Positions 1-11,450 of a stretch of DNA of 64,000 bases are shown here, piece after piece. The DNA is from Uloborus plumipes. Taxonomy: Eukaryota > Arthropoda > Arachnida > Araneae > Uloboridae. Where the stretch lies: assembly GCA_038373865.1 (NCBI GenBank), contig JAXGGA010004462.1, positions 24,161 through 88,160 of the forward strand, given 5' to 3'. A program made the position numbers and the translations under genes. Position 1 is the first letter of the stretch; every line of letters begins with the position of its first letter. The notes under the pieces are model-generated. The model saw only the letters and a list, made by a program, of their open reading frames with translations. It was not told the origin of the DNA and made no database searches.

Positions 1-2539
1 AAGGGTTTTATATAATCAGGCATAGTAAAATCCTTTATTTAGGAGTTGCGCCACTTTTACAATGACCGAAACATATCTTCGGTGATAAGAATGAAAAGGA
101 AGATGGCGGAAGAGAAAGGAATTGTGTCACTTTCAATTTTTACACTTAAAATTTTTAACATTTTACCATCTGAAAAAAAAAAAAAGAAAAAAACCTTAAT
201 ATTTTTAACATTTCAATCGTTCCTCCCTCACTCCATCCTTCCTCTCTCTCTCCCTCCTTCATTTATTATTATCATTATTTATTTATTTATTTATTATTAT
301 TTATTTTCATTTTCTACGTGCTAAATTTTTATTTAAAATACCAAGCCTGAAAATACATTGGACTAAATTTTTGAAGTGTGTTTCCGATTTACAATGCGTA
401 AAGTCCAATTCTAACAGAGTTAAAGATATCTCTGCCTCTATCTACACCATATCTGAGTGGCCCACGGATCCGCGAGCTTATTCTAGGGGGTCCACGTCGC
501 TATTCGGCTAAAACGTAAAAATAATTGAATTTGAAGGACGACGGACAAAATTTTTATTCAAAAGGGAAGCACATTTATAGGGAATTAAAAACTTTTTTAC
601 GCTCTTGCAGGGAGCAGCAATCTCCCTCCCCCCAAATCCTCAATTTTAACATATATTTTTCCATTATCAAAATAATATTTCGTCCGCAACTCATATGAAA
701 AATGAATACACTAAAACTAGGTTAACATTGTTTCATGCCCAACTTCCAAAAGTTCGTTATTATTAGTAAATATATTGCGGAAATTAGGGGATAATATTTT
801 TATTCCTGATCGAATTTCGAATAGATTTTTACTTCCATAGCTCAAAATAATAATATTAAGTAATGAAATCTAAATAACAGCTCTAAAAGATATACAGAAT
901 GATGAATAATTAACTTAAAGGAAATAAAATGCGTAAAAACATTTTAGAAAACAAACAAACAAAAAAGATTTAAATGTATCAAGTCAAAGTTTTTATTTAT
1001 TTATTTGAGGGGAGCGGAAGGTGTCTGCAAAATTATTAATTTTAAGGAGGTGGTTCGTGGAGGTCTGGACTTAGGAAACTTTTGACCTAAAGTATTAGAG
1101 CACTTTCAATGATTCCCATTTTACGTATTTCTTGAGAAATAAGAGAGACCAATTGTTCTTTAAATTTTTGTCGCATGAAAACTAATCATTTTCCAATAAA
1201 AAAAATCCGGCGTGGGCCACCCACTACTTCCTTTTGCGTCTGTTAAATACTTGATGTTTTTAATAGCTCAAACAAATGGTTGCTTCTACTCTTGTAGAAG
1301 AGTTGGAAGCAACAATTCCCAACTGAATAGCATTTTAGACATTATCATACACACATAAATTTGTGGCAAACAATGTAGAATATTAATATGAAAAAGTAAA
1401 AAAAAGAAGAAGAGTTATGTTTCTATTAGCATCTGTGATCTAAAATTGCAAAAAACTGCATGGAACATGTGTAAAGAACAAATTCTTTTATAATTGTTTT
1501 AATGTTGCCAAATCTATTTGTCAATGAAATCATGAAGGTTATAAACTTATTTTTCGCGCATGCGCAGTGCAAAATTAGTTGTTTTAATCGCTCGTATTTC
1601 AACAAATTTTCAAAACTTTCATTTTGAATTTTAATACAATAATTCCCTTAAGTGCTGTAAAGTTTTCTAAAAGTTTGGTAAGATTTGATGGAAAACTCTG
1701 CATGTTATGAGCCAAAAATTAGCGAATAAAATTGATATTTTCAAAAAAACCATTACGTATTTCTTCGTAAATATGAGTAATACTTTTACGAAAATTTATA
1801 AAATAGTCGTACATAACAAGTACAACTAAGCTTTGAATATATTATAAGCGCAGTATAAATAATAAGCTCATTCCTAAAATTTAGAGCTTATTTCCAGCTT
1901 TTTACGATGAAGGTTGACCACAATTAAATTAAATTTAAGAAGGTAAGATTAGAGGCTAACACTTGGTACATTGACAAATATGAAGTTATATGGCATGGAT
2001 TTGTAATCAAAAGTGTATGCTCATAATCATAAACTATAATGAAGCTATACGAAAAAAACTTTTATTTTCTGGCACATAAGAATAAGGGCTTATTGCTTGA
2101 GACTCTTAGAACCGAACCTGAGGCTCGGAAACTAAACAGTAACTGAAAATAGTCATATCCGTTATCAGTACTGCCATCTTGTCAACCTTCCTGTAATATG
2201 GACATAAGTGGATACATAAAACTGATAATTAGGCACATAAGTAAAAGAATTGGTCATTGTTTCTAATTAGTAGCGAAAAAAATAGAAAGAAATGAAATAG
2301 CTTACAATTTTGTGCAAGGCACAAACTTCTTCAGTGGGTAAAACAGGCTAACTAGCCAACAGAAATAAGAACAACAATGGGATTAAGGGAAAATACTTCT
2401 TAAGAGAGGAGAAATTTCTTAAAACAAACATCTTAAGATGGTTTTACTGTGTATATGTACATACAATGATATAAAATCCCATGACAGTGACTAAAAGTGA
2501 ATGATAATTTCTTAAAAAACATATTTTTTTCCCTTTCAG
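1..2539. other. Upstream intronic or flanking DNA with no recognised gene
   Basis: No convincing exon, RNA gene or complete transposon is visible. The first recognised host exon starts at 2540 with a phase-1 acceptor, so an upstream exon must exist. I cannot identify it here, and this stretch is probably intron. Low-complexity tracts are an A-run near 170-195 and pyrimidine plus TTTA-rich runs at 220-305. The short open frame across 46-324 is low complexity and is not called. Confidence 0.6.
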
Positions 2540-2644
2540 ATCCACCAAATCCTCCGGTAGTGGGCGTGTCGGACGTGACAGCAACCAGTGTAAGCATTCA
2601 CTGGAACAGCGGGCATCCTTCTTCTGAAGCCTCCGCCGTTGTCC
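2540..2644 (+). CDS. Receptor exon: N-terminal half of the membrane-proximal FN3 domain
   Basis: A polypyrimidine tract and CAG acceptor at 2537-2539 precede the exon, and a GTAAGT donor follows at 2645. The exon starts by completing an Asp codon (phase 1) and reads PPNPPVVGVSDVTATSVSIH, then a Trp at the conserved FN3 B-strand position. This is the proline-rich start and early strands of an FN3 domain. It ends with one base of a codon that the exon at 8325 completes as Gln, giving the QYLLEFR strand typical of FN3. The preceding exon is not in view. Confidence 0.85.
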
Positions 2645-2763
2645 GTAAGTAGAGAGATGAGTTTATTTATTTATTTATTTATTTTTCATCAACTCAACGA
2701 TCACTTACTAACTACTGACACTCCATTTGTCACACACTCCAGTGTCCCACGTACTTACCACAA

Positions 2764-3043
2764 GGGCCGTGGTAGCCCGATCGGTTAGGCGTCGGACGTG
2801 ACCGGAGGGTCCTATGTTCGACCCCAGCCGATTAAAGATCCACCGTCTTCATTAATGGTGCCTGGAGGATGTTAAAAATGTTCGTGGTCACAAAGTCCTC
2901 CAAGTGAAACGATACCTCTGGAGGTACTGGACCAAGGGTTTGCTCGGCTCTTGGTCTGGTTCAAAAAGAACAGAGTGCTCTTCAGGGCTCTATCCCGGTT
3001 AAACCACGAGTTGTGGTAGGTACGGGGGACCCTGGAGTGTCAA
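2764..3043 (+). mobile_element. tRNA-derived SINE, copy 1
   Basis: The head GGGCCGTGGTAGCCCGATC resembles a Pol III A box and is followed by a B-box-like GTTCGACCCC. A 13-bp direct repeat GTACTTACCACAA flanks it at 2751-2763 and 3044-3056, the expected retrotransposition target duplication. The head matches the copies at 7923 and 11114, but the 3' part differs, lacking the GCTCGGGTACCC-type tail. It lies in the intron 119 bp after the first FN3 exon. Confidence 0.85.
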
Positions 3044-3619
3044 GTACTTACCACAAACCGTGGTTTAACCCGTTGGATGGGCCCTAAAGACAGCTCTATT
3101 TTTTTTTTTTTTTTTCCGACTAGGAGTCGAAGAACCTCTGATCCAGCAGCCCCAGAAGTATTGATTAGGAACAGGAACTTGTAATATTTTATGATCAAAA
3201 GCACATTTAACCTACTCCAGTTACCATTAGCGAACCACGATACACATTGCTTAGGTTCAGATCTGAAGCTAGCTCGTAAACTTTAGTAACAAAGTTGACT
3301 TCATAATCACTGTTATTTTTCATTGTTTCTTGCAACAAAGAAACAGCGGAAGAAATGAGGTACTATTGTTTTGCACTAGTTTTGTCAATAATTAAAAAGC
3401 CGAAGTAATTAAAAGGCATTGAGACAGAGAAAGCAACTTTTATTAGCAAGAAAGTCTTTAAAAAAGTTGATTTCTTTATTTTTAAAAATATTTAATGTCT
3501 TAATGCATTTTTAAGCAATCACGATAATTAAGGGCTTTCACTCGATAAGTGATGTTCTTTTGATTTTTGACATACACACGCACCTGGATACTATTTTAGT
3601 CTAAAGAGGATTTGTATAG
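3044..3619. other. Intronic DNA with no gene seen
   Basis: This intron stretch lies between the SINE and the long-TIR transposon. It contains a T-run at 3100-3116 and AT-rich sequence. The last 8 bases (3612-3619, TTGTATAG) are the left target duplication of the next element. Nothing else is recognised. Confidence 0.6.
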
Positions 3620-6540
3620 TAGGGTGGGTCGAAAAAAAATAATTATTTTTTTTCGAAACGCTATACCGCGGAAAACTTGCCTCTATGGTAGGTAAGTAAA
3701 ATGCAGATTAAACAGAGGGAAAATATTGAGTCCCCAGCTAGCGCATTGTACTTGAAATTTCGATTTTTTTCGAAAATTAAGTTATTTTCCAATTTTTTTT
3801 GAAATACTAAGTCAATAATATTTTATTCCGCTACAGTGAAAATCCTTTACTAAAATGGTTGAAAAACACATAAAGAATGTTAACTGGTCAAAATCGTTTA
3901 ATTTGCGGTGGCGCGAAAGACTCAAAAATCGGTAAATTATTGCGTTTCATGCTCGCAGCAATTCTAGTCGGCCTCGTTGCCCGGTGAATGACAGTCATTA
4001 CTGTTCAATGTATCAAGCTTTTCAACGCATTTCCCACATGGAAATTAGTTCGTCCGAGGAATTTGAAAATAAATTGATAAAAACTGGGCATAAAGATTCT
4101 GAATAGCAAGCTCGAACTAAGTTACCTTGGCAGATGCGCATGATATTGAAAAATACTGCATTGACCTGTGATCGCTCCAGAATTTCGAGCAGAGCAACGG
4201 CTGTTGAAGCTTCAAGTATGATGAATGTTAATCGGTTAAAATCATTCAATTTGCGGTAGAGCAAAAGACTCAGAAATCGGTAAATTATTGCATTTAAGGT
4301 ACATACTAGAACCTTAAAGGAATATGTAGTAAATTATTCTGAGCTCTGTGTGTTAAAAGATAACTACTCTTTTAGTTTACACTACAGTTTATTGTAATGA
4401 AGTAAGCATAGAAAAGGTACTAAAAGAGCACATTAATCTTGTCTTTTTATTACAGTAACATATTTACTGCATTGCAAAAGTCTCACTATTTTTGTGTGTT
4501 TAAGTCGAAGCTGTACTTGCTGCAAAACTTTGGCATTGAATCTTTTGATTAAAAGGGTAGATCTTATTAAACCATCTCGATTCTTCCGAAGACGATTTTT
4601 TTAGCTGTTTTGTGTTAAATAAGAACTTACCCATCTGTCACCAGTTTCACCAGCAGTGATTTTAACCCACGATTAATCATCAGAAACTCTTCGGAAAAAA
4701 TGGAAGTGGTATAAATGTAATAGTGATCCGATTAATTATTTCTGTGCAGTTCGTTGCCTGAAGGCTAATTTTTAAGACCGAAAATACCTTATTGATTCTG
4801 GTTTGCGGGATTATTTTCTAGTTTTTATAATTTTCTGAAACCTAGCTTACTAAATCACAGGATCAACTACTCTAATCAAATTCTCCCATAGCAATCTTAT
4901 GGATTTGATTTGCTTCAAAAATATGTGTAGGACCATCTGTTATGTACAGGCTTTTTTTTTTAATTTGAGCCATACAAACATGTATGATTGAGAATTAAAA
5001 CATACTAACAGTTTGTGATTATCTGAAGGGGTTTCCGCACTTACATATAGTCTCAAAACTGTTAGCTGTTGTCATCCATTGTGAGTGGGAACGAGGACCT
5101 GGTTCGAGCAGTAAAGTCCACAAAGCAACTGCCTGACTTTATAACAGAACTTATGCACACGGGTACTGTTGCTCTTTGTTTACAAATTGGAATCAATGCC
5201 TGGTACTTCAAAATCCAGTATTGGAAGTTTTTTGCACTTATGAAGATGGATACTAATTAGGTACTAAATGATTTTAGCATAGTCGTTTCACATTTTAAGG
5301 CTTGGAACAAATGCTCTACAAAGACAACTCGTTAAAGTGCAAAGGCAAACTCCCCACTGTAGAGGTGTTTTGTTGTTCTATAAAATACATAAATATTTTC
5401 TCCAATCCTGATTAGTAACTGTGCCGTAACTTTTATACATCTAGTTCGTCTAAGGAAAAACGACACTCAGTCAGATTAGAGATAATGCTATCAGCAATGT
5501 TGTGAGCAGTTTCACTTAATGGTGTAACGTGACCAACAAACACACAGATCCAATTTTTTTTAATTAAAGAATAATGTTACTGTTTTATGTATGGTTGGGG
5601 TTTTAAGTGTTTTTGGTTAATGTTCTGACTTACAAGGGCGTTATTCGTCCTTCCATCAAAAAAAGTCCTTAGAGCGGACTGCGTTCTTCAATGCATTGGT
5701 TTTAAAGTTCACTACGTTATGCTTTTTTCCCTTCTAATTTTACTTTTGTTAATAATGTGAGAGTGTCCGTCATTAGTAACGATATTCATATCTTTCATCA
5801 TACTTGAAGCTTCAACGGCCGTTGTTCTGCTCAAAATTCTGGAGCGATCACAGTTCAATGCAGTATTTTTCAATATTATGCGCATCTGCCGAGGTGACTT
5901 AGTTCAAGCGTGCTATTCAGAATCTTTATGCCTAGTTTTTAGCCTACTTTCCCGTTAAAAATAAAAGAAAGACGAAAAAAGTATTAAAAGTAGCTTAATG
6001 CATCGAAAAAATATCGCCAAGTCCAAAAAATATCGCCAAGTTAAAAAAATAAAGAGGTAAAATGAATATCGAAAAATTAAAAATTTGAAAGTAGGGTATT
6101 GAGATGGGGAATTTGTGTGTCGGTCGGTCTGTCGGTCGGTCGGTCGGTCTGTCTGTCCCCCCCTAATAACTTTTGAATGAACATTCCGATTTGGACAAAC
6201 TTTTTTTTGTTGGAAAGATCTCGGCGAGTACAGCTCATTCCCATATTTGATTTTTTGATTTGAACAATTTTTGGTTCAACTTTGAGCCGTTCAAATAACC
6301 GGTCCCGCGATACTAACTTTTTAATGAACAGTCCGATTTGAACAAACTTTTTTTTGTTGGAAAGAACTTTTCAAGGATACTTCATTCCCGTATTTACATT
6401 TCCGATTTGAACAATTTTTCATTCAACATTGAACCGCTCAAGCAAGCTGTCACCCCTAATAACTTTTGAGTAAACAGTCCGAAAAAAAATGACTGACTGT
6501 GCAGACGATTTTTTGTTTATTTATTCATTTGTTTTATTGA

Positions 6541-6574
<34 letters not shown>

Positions 6575-7490
6575 GGCAGACGATTTTTTTTTGTAACAAA
6601 AATGTTTCATTCACTAGGGCATTTTATTCTTTATTTATATTTAACAACTGGCAACGGATTAAAAGTGAAATTCGAGACATTTTATCAACGGACGAGTTTT
6701 TTTTTTCTTTTTTTTTTCTTTCTTTGATAAAATGTGTTTTGATGTACTTTGTACTTTTAATTTTTTTTTGAAAACAATTGAGGAATTTTTCTACGGAAGA
6801 ACTGTAACAGTTACATTCTTTAAAAGGTGCGACAAAACTTTATTTATTCATTTATTTACTTTTTATGTGTCTATTTCATCTGATGAGAGAGGTATATTTT
6901 GCTTTTAAAGGTATGTTTGACATAATTTTTAGTCTTAGATAATCAAGAGAATAATGATCAGATGCTAGAATGCCGATGTCGATGTACGGGAAAGTAGGCT
7001 CGTTTAGTTCTTGACAGAACTTCTTGTTATCAATTTCATTTTCAAATTCCTTGGACGAACTAATTTCCATGTGGGAGATGCATTGAAAAGCTTGATACAT
7101 TGAACAGTAATGACTGCCATTCACCGGGCAACGAGGCCGACTAGAATTGCTGCGAGCATGAAACGCAATAATTTACCGATTTTTGAGTCTTTTGCGCCAA
7201 CGCAAATTGAACGATTTTGACCAGTTAACGTTCTTTATGGGTTTTTCAACCATTTTAGTAAAGGATTTTCACTGTAGCGGAATAAAATATTATTGACTTA
7301 GTATTGCAAAAAAATTTGGAAAATGACTTAATTTTCAAAAAAAAAATCGAAATTTCAAGTACAATGCGCTAGCTGGGGACTCAATATTTTTTCTCTGTTT
7401 AATCTGCATTTTACTTACCTACCCTAGAGGCAAGTTTTCCGCGGTATAGCGTTTCGAAAAAAAATAATTATTTTTTTTCGACCCACCCTA
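3620..7490. mobile_element. DNA transposon with ~600-bp inverted arms and 8-bp target duplication
   Basis: The ends are TAGGGTGGGTCG and CGACCCACCCTA, flanked by an exact 8-bp duplication TTGTATAG (3612-3619 and 7491-7498). The left arm (3620 to about 4220) is matched as reverse complement by 7027-7490 plus about 5796-5938. The right arm is split by a Helentron-type insertion at 5939-7026. A ~75-bp stretch of the left arm (3876-3950) recurs at 4222-4297. The centre (4300-5795) has no recognised transposase. A 63-codon frame at 5069-5260 may be decayed coding sequence of unknown type. An 8-bp duplication suits hAT or P-like elements, but I cannot assign the superfamily. Confidence 0.85.
5939..7026 (+). 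mobile_element. Helentron-type non-autonomous element (HINE/DINE-1-like), copy A
   Basis: The 5' end is TTAGCCTACTTTCCCGT. Near the 3' end the inverted match ACGGGAAAGTAGGCT is followed by a hairpin, AGTTCTtgacAGAACT, and the terminus TTCTTG. Such asymmetric inverted repeats with a 3' hairpin, a (GTCY)n tract (6121-6157) and no target duplication are recorded hallmarks of Helentron-associated elements. The other arm of the host transposon supplies the empty site, showing insertion between T residues. It contains about two ~140-bp internal repeat units plus part of a third, then an ATT microsatellite at 6541-6574. It encodes no protein. Confidence 0.75.
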
Positions 7491-7536
7491 TTGTATAGCC
7501 GTCGAGAGGGCCGAGTACAAATAAAGTTGACCACGG

Positions 7537-7655
7537 GGAATAAGAGCCATTCGTTGTTGTTGTTACTGAAACTACTCGGGTACCCGAGCCTAAGTAGACA
7601 CATCTACCTGATTTAAGGCTTCCGTTTTTAGGAGCATCATTGAGGTGGAAGTCCG
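7537..7655 (-). mobile_element. Reverse-oriented SINE tail fragment
   Basis: On the minus strand this matches the 3' part of the SINE at 7923-8265: the GCTCGGGTACC segment, the preceding GTAGATGTG and CTTAAAT region, and a GTT-repeat complement of the ACA-rich tail. The tRNA-like head is absent. With the + copy 300-600 bp away it forms an inverted pair just upstream of the second FN3 exon. Confidence 0.75.
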
Positions 7656-7656
7656 A

Positions 7657-7835
7657 TTTAACTTAACACACTTGCCATAAGACCCGGCAGGCAGCCATTC
7701 ACAACACACTTATTCACACTGAGAAAGGATAGGAAAGAGAAAGTACATCCATGTCCGAGCCGGGATTCGAATCCGGGGCTTCCTCATCCCGGTCAGACTC
7801 CCTCTGACCTCTATAAACAAGGTGCCGCAGAGCCA
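7657..7835 (-). mobile_element. Probable second tRNA-derived SINE, minus strand
   Basis: The minus strand holds a B-box-like GGATTCGAATCCCGGC preceded by tRNA-like sequence (TGGCTCTGCGGC). It is a different family from the GGTAGCCCGATC SINEs. No clear target duplication was found and the boundaries are approximate. It is not called a functional tRNA because no full acceptor stem is evident. Confidence 0.5.
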
Positions 7836-7922
7836 TTTTTGTAGAAGCAAGAAATCTAACAAGTAGGATCCTATCGCAAACTCATGATTGCGAAAAACAT
7901 TATGAATTCAAGATTTTAAAAT

Positions 7923-8265
7923 GGGCGGTGGTAGCCCGATCAGTAAGGCGTCGGACTCGTAACCAGAGGGTCCCGGGTTCGATCCTAGCCGATCAAAGAT
8001 CCACCATCGTGACTAATGGTGGCTGGGCAACGTAAAATAAGAGTCGTGGTCACAAAGTCCTAAAAGTGAACGATACCCCTTGGGGTACTAGAGGGGTTTT
8101 TCTCGGCCCTTGGTCTGGATCAAAAGAACAGAGCGCTCAGAGCTAAATCGGAATTCCACCTTAATGGTGCTCGGAAAAACGGAAGCCGTACTTATTCCGC
8201 CTTAAATAGGGTAGATGTGTCCACTTGGGCTCGGGTACCGAGTGGTTGAAGGAACAACAACAGAT
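7923..8265 (+). mobile_element. tRNA-derived SINE, copy 2
   Basis: The head GGGCGGTGGTAGCCCGATC and B box GGTTCGATCC are followed by the full body and the GCTCGGGTACC plus ACAACAACA tail. The flanks carry an imperfect duplication (AGATTTTAAAAT before, AGATTTTTGAAT after). The 3' end lies only about 60 bp upstream of the FN3 exon at 8325, so it occupies the acceptor-proximal intron. The loop CTCGTAA in the tRNA-like head suggests descent from a CGT-anticodon (Thr-like) tRNA. That is an inference. Confidence 0.8.
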
Positions 8266-8324
8266 TTTTGAATTCAAATTCTCATTATTATGTGTTTACT
8301 TGTCTTTTCCCCCCCTCTCCGCAG

Positions 8325-8510
8325 AGTACCTGCTGGAGTTCCGCGAGGAGGGTGAGGAGTGGGAGCGCGTCCACCTGCCCGGCGAGCGCCAGTCCTTCCA
8401 CCTGCCCGGCCTGAAAGGCTCGACCCGCTACGAGCTCAGGCTCGCCGCCTACAACCTCTACGGGCGAGGTGAGTTCTCGCCCACGCTCGACTTCACCACA
8501 GCCCTCGCAG
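8325..8510 (+). CDS. Receptor exon: C-terminal half of the FN3 domain
   Basis: The exon follows a pyrimidine-rich tract and GCAG acceptor (8321-8324) and precedes a GTCAGT donor at 8511. It reads YLLEFREEGEEWERV, then LPGLKGSTRYELRLAAYN and YGRGEFSP. These are the classic FN3 C, E, F and G strand signatures (Y.L.FR, L.G.T.Y..R..A.N..G.G..S). It enters in phase 1 (completing Gln) and leaves in phase 1 (Glu completed by the exon at 10869). Local GC content is far higher than the surrounding intron. An in-frame open frame starts at 8225, but that upstream part is SINE sequence and is not coding. Confidence 0.92.
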
Positions 8511-8887
8511 GTCAGTGATAGATCGAAACAATAGAAGTAAGGAATAGTTTTTTTTTAAAGGAGCCTTTGGGAATAATTTCTGATTTTCTTATTAACCATG
8601 TTGTATTTTCTCAATGTTTAATTAGATTATCCGGTTAATTTGTAATTACAAAAATTATTTTTGAGAGTAATATAAATTTCTGAGCATATTTTATAATTGA
8701 AGGAAAAAAAGGAAACATCAATTTCCAATCTTTTTTTTTTTTTTCAATTTCTGATCTTAGACAGCTCTCCAATCTTTAAAACTCACGGGCTACATAATGA
8801 ATTTATGGAGGTTAGGCGGGTCCAACAATTTTTCAATTCAAATAGTCTAGTTAACGCTAGCTTCTACATCTATCCATTTTTATTACA

Positions 8888-9199
8888 GTAAACTCCCGAT
8901 TCTCCGCAGAATAATGTGATACGATAACCAAGGATAATCGAGAAATACATAAAAACTGATCCTATTGCATGTAATAGCTAAAAAACGTCAATAACACAAC
9001 TCATACGTTTAAACTAAAGTTAAAAATGGTAACATTTAACTGTGAAAAATATCTTTAAAAGTTATAAAAATGACCAATAACGCACTCGCTTATTTCTGCA
9101 CTTAGTAAATCATCACCATAAAAAAGGTGGGGGGGGGGGGCGACCCGCGGGAAATCTGAACAGCGGATAATTCGACCGCAGATAATCGGGAGTTTACTT
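8888..9199. mobile_element. pogo/Tigger-like MITE
   Basis: The left end CAGTAAACTCCCGATT is matched in reverse by AATCGGGAGTTTACT at the right end, with TA on both sides. The body is about 310 bp and non-coding. CAGTAAAC-type ends with TA target sites are typical of pogo/Tigger non-autonomous elements. It lies in the intron between the FN3 and transmembrane exons. Confidence 0.7.
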
Positions 9200-10330
9200 T
9201 ATTATTATTATTACTATTAGTTAGTGTTTAGTGGAGATTTTCTGTGCTTAATTTTTTTCAACAATGCTTAAAAGGAAATACATTATAAAAAATAAAAAAG
9301 TTTGATTTTTCAGTTTATAAGCTTCCTGGGGGGGGAGGGCAAACAATATCTGTTTGGAGGCCATATGTGACCCGAGGGCAGTAGGGTGGAAAACCTCGTT
9401 CTAAACCCCCTATAGAATATTGGAAAATACTAATGTATGGTTCAATACTTGCAGATTAATTGTTGATCTACTCAATTTTACCTGATATAAAAAAATTCAA
9501 TAAGCTCTAAATTATAATTCAAAAATATATGCATGAGGTTTGCTTGAATAAATATTTGTTTCGTCGTCTCAACGATGAAAAGCTGAGTCCAAATAAAGAA
9601 ACAAACATATAATTAAGTTAACAAATTTTTAATTCAAAATATTAATGCTGTTTACACTGACGAATAATTAAAGTAGACTGTCATAATTTACTCAAACACA
9701 CAGAGCTGCTAGAGCACTAACATTAACAATGGATAGAATCGTTCAGAACCCTCTCCCAAACTGTTGTAATGCGTCAGTCAAGGGCGAGCAAAAAGCGTCT
9801 CTACTCGCGAAATGAATTCCGTAAAAGCTGTTTCTCTGTTCGTGTATTTCTAATGCAGAGAAAACAACTAATGTCGCTTGACTGCTTGCGAAACTTGAGT
9901 GCGAAGGAGCATCAACTAACATGAAATGTTAGTTTATAAAAACTGGTGGTGTTAATAAGTTCCGTTCGCGGCAAGCAACATAGCCTTTAAAAACCATTGT
10001 TCATTTACATATTTCCAGTATTTATGATTCTTTAATTTTGTTTCTTGAGATTTCATTACAATACTTTTCAGAATTTTTGTGAGGACTTGGTGGATGAAAA
10101 CTCCCACAAAACTATTTGAAAAATATGATAAATGGTGTACGTTTGTCTACAAAACTGGAAATATCTTCTCAAAAGTGAGGGAGGGGGGGTAGAGGAAATC
10201 GTACCTTATGGTCAGTTTTTTTCACTCAAGTAACAGAATAACATTAAAGATAATTTTAATTTCGTGCAATTAAACATCATTATTTTGAGAGTCAAATATA
10301 TTTCTCATCAATTCATTGCTAAATACAAAA
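9200..10330. other. Intronic DNA with no gene seen
   Basis: AT-rich intron sequence with no exon, RNA gene or complete mobile element recognised. A short G-run and scattered A/T tracts are the only notable composition features. Confidence 0.6.
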
Positions 10331-10590
10331 TTGAAGGGGTAAGTGGATAAAGGTGATATGTGATTTTTTTTTTTTTTAATTTTTAGAAAAAGCTTTTAAA
10401 AAAATGCTGCGTTATTATTATTTTTTTTAATGGATTTTTCTCAACGGGGTAAACGGGGTCATATTCTTAGTTACCAACCATTTCTGTGACAGAGGGGACA
10501 TAATACTGATGGACTCATCACCTTCATTCATGGTAAAAAGTAAATTTTAAAAATTGTCACATATCACCTTTATCCACTTGCCCGTTCAAT
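10331..10590. mobile_element. MITE with ~33-bp terminal inverted repeats
   Basis: The left terminus (10331-10363, containing AAGTGGATAAAGGTGATATG) is matched in reverse at about 10556-10590 with two or three mismatches. The 260-bp element is non-coding and low in complexity inside. No certain target duplication was found, so the superfamily is unassigned. Confidence 0.7.
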
Positions 10591-10868
10591 TACAGTCTCG
10601 ATGGCTCATGTTCATAATCCTTTTAGCATTTCCAAGTTTAGGTACAGAAAGTAAGTACATCTTCTCTCCGTCTATTTATAGAGTTAAATAAGCATAAAAT
10701 GAATGGAGGAACCTAAAACGGACACTCATTTATTATCTGCTTTTGAAAACCTGAGATATTTGAGAACTGCTTGGAGGGCTTCGTCCTATTTCGTGGTTTT
10801 ATTTTAGTTAAAATATTTTAAATGTTAACGTATTATATTTTACTAAATGTTCTATACTTGATCCACAG

Positions 10869-11030
10869 AGATATCGGTGCCTTTCTCTGGAACGCAGGGC
10901 CACACTCCCTTCTACTTCCGACCATACTTCGTGATACCGGTGGCGGCCTCGGTCGTTGTCATCGTGACGACCGTCGTCATCGCTTGGGTCTGCTACAAGC
11001 GGATGACTCTGCGGCAAGACAGGCTGCTAG
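10869..11030 (+). CDS. Receptor exon: juxtamembrane linker, transmembrane helix, start of tail
   Basis: The exon follows a CCACAG acceptor and ends at a GTGAGT donor at 11031. It completes a Glu codon and reads ISVPFSGTQGHTPFYFRPYF, then a run of about 22 hydrophobic residues (VIPVAASVVVIV to IAWVCY). A basic stop-transfer sequence KRMTLRQDR follows. This makes the product a type I single-pass membrane protein with the FN3 domain outside and the next exons inside the cell. It leaves in phase 1 (GCT completed by the exon at 12468). Confidence 0.9.
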
Positions 11031-11113
11031 GTGAGTGGGCGAACCCAGAGCTCTCTATCTTCGAAAGCGATTTGATGCTTCTGTTACCCATTCAGCTATA
11101 ATACTAAGAGAAG

Positions 11114-11450
11114 GGGCCGTGGTAGCCCGATTGGTAAGGCGTCGGACTCGTAACCAGAGGGCTCCGGGTTCAATCCCAGCCGATCAAAGATCCACCGTCA
11201 TTACTACTGGTAACTGGGCGACAAAAAATAAGGGTCATGGTCACAAAGTCCTCCTCGTGAAACGATACCTCTGGGGGTACTGCCAGGGGTTTGCTCGGCC
11301 TGGTTCAAAAGAACAGAGCGCTCTGAACTAAATCAGACTTCCACCTAAATGGTGCTCGTTAAAACAGAAGCTGTACTTATTCCGCCTTATTTCGGGTAGA
11401 TATGTCTACTCGGGCTCGAGTACCCGAATGATTTCAGAAACAACAACAAC
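11114..11450 (+). mobile_element. tRNA-derived SINE, copy 3 (full length)
   Basis: It has the tRNA-like head GGGCCGTGGTAGCCCGATT and B box GGTTCAATCC, the full body, a GCTCGAGTACCC segment and a CAACAACAAC tail. An 11-bp target duplication ACTAAGAGAAG lies at 11103-11113 and 11451-11461. This is the best-defined copy of the family. It starts 83 bp after the transmembrane exon donor. Confidence 0.9.

Noticed and set aside
5069..5260. 63-codon frame in the centre of the long-TIR element as a transposase
   Set aside because: It has no DDE, BED or THAP motif. It is too short and is kept only as a possible remnant.
7923..7995. tRNA-like sequence that could be a tRNA gene (also at 2764 and 11114)
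   Set aside because: The copies are heads of longer SINEs with tails and target duplications, and lack a complete acceptor stem.
8225..8324. In-frame open reading extension upstream of the FN3 exon
   Set aside because: It is SINE tail and acceptor sequence. A clean CAG acceptor with matching phase lies at 8324.
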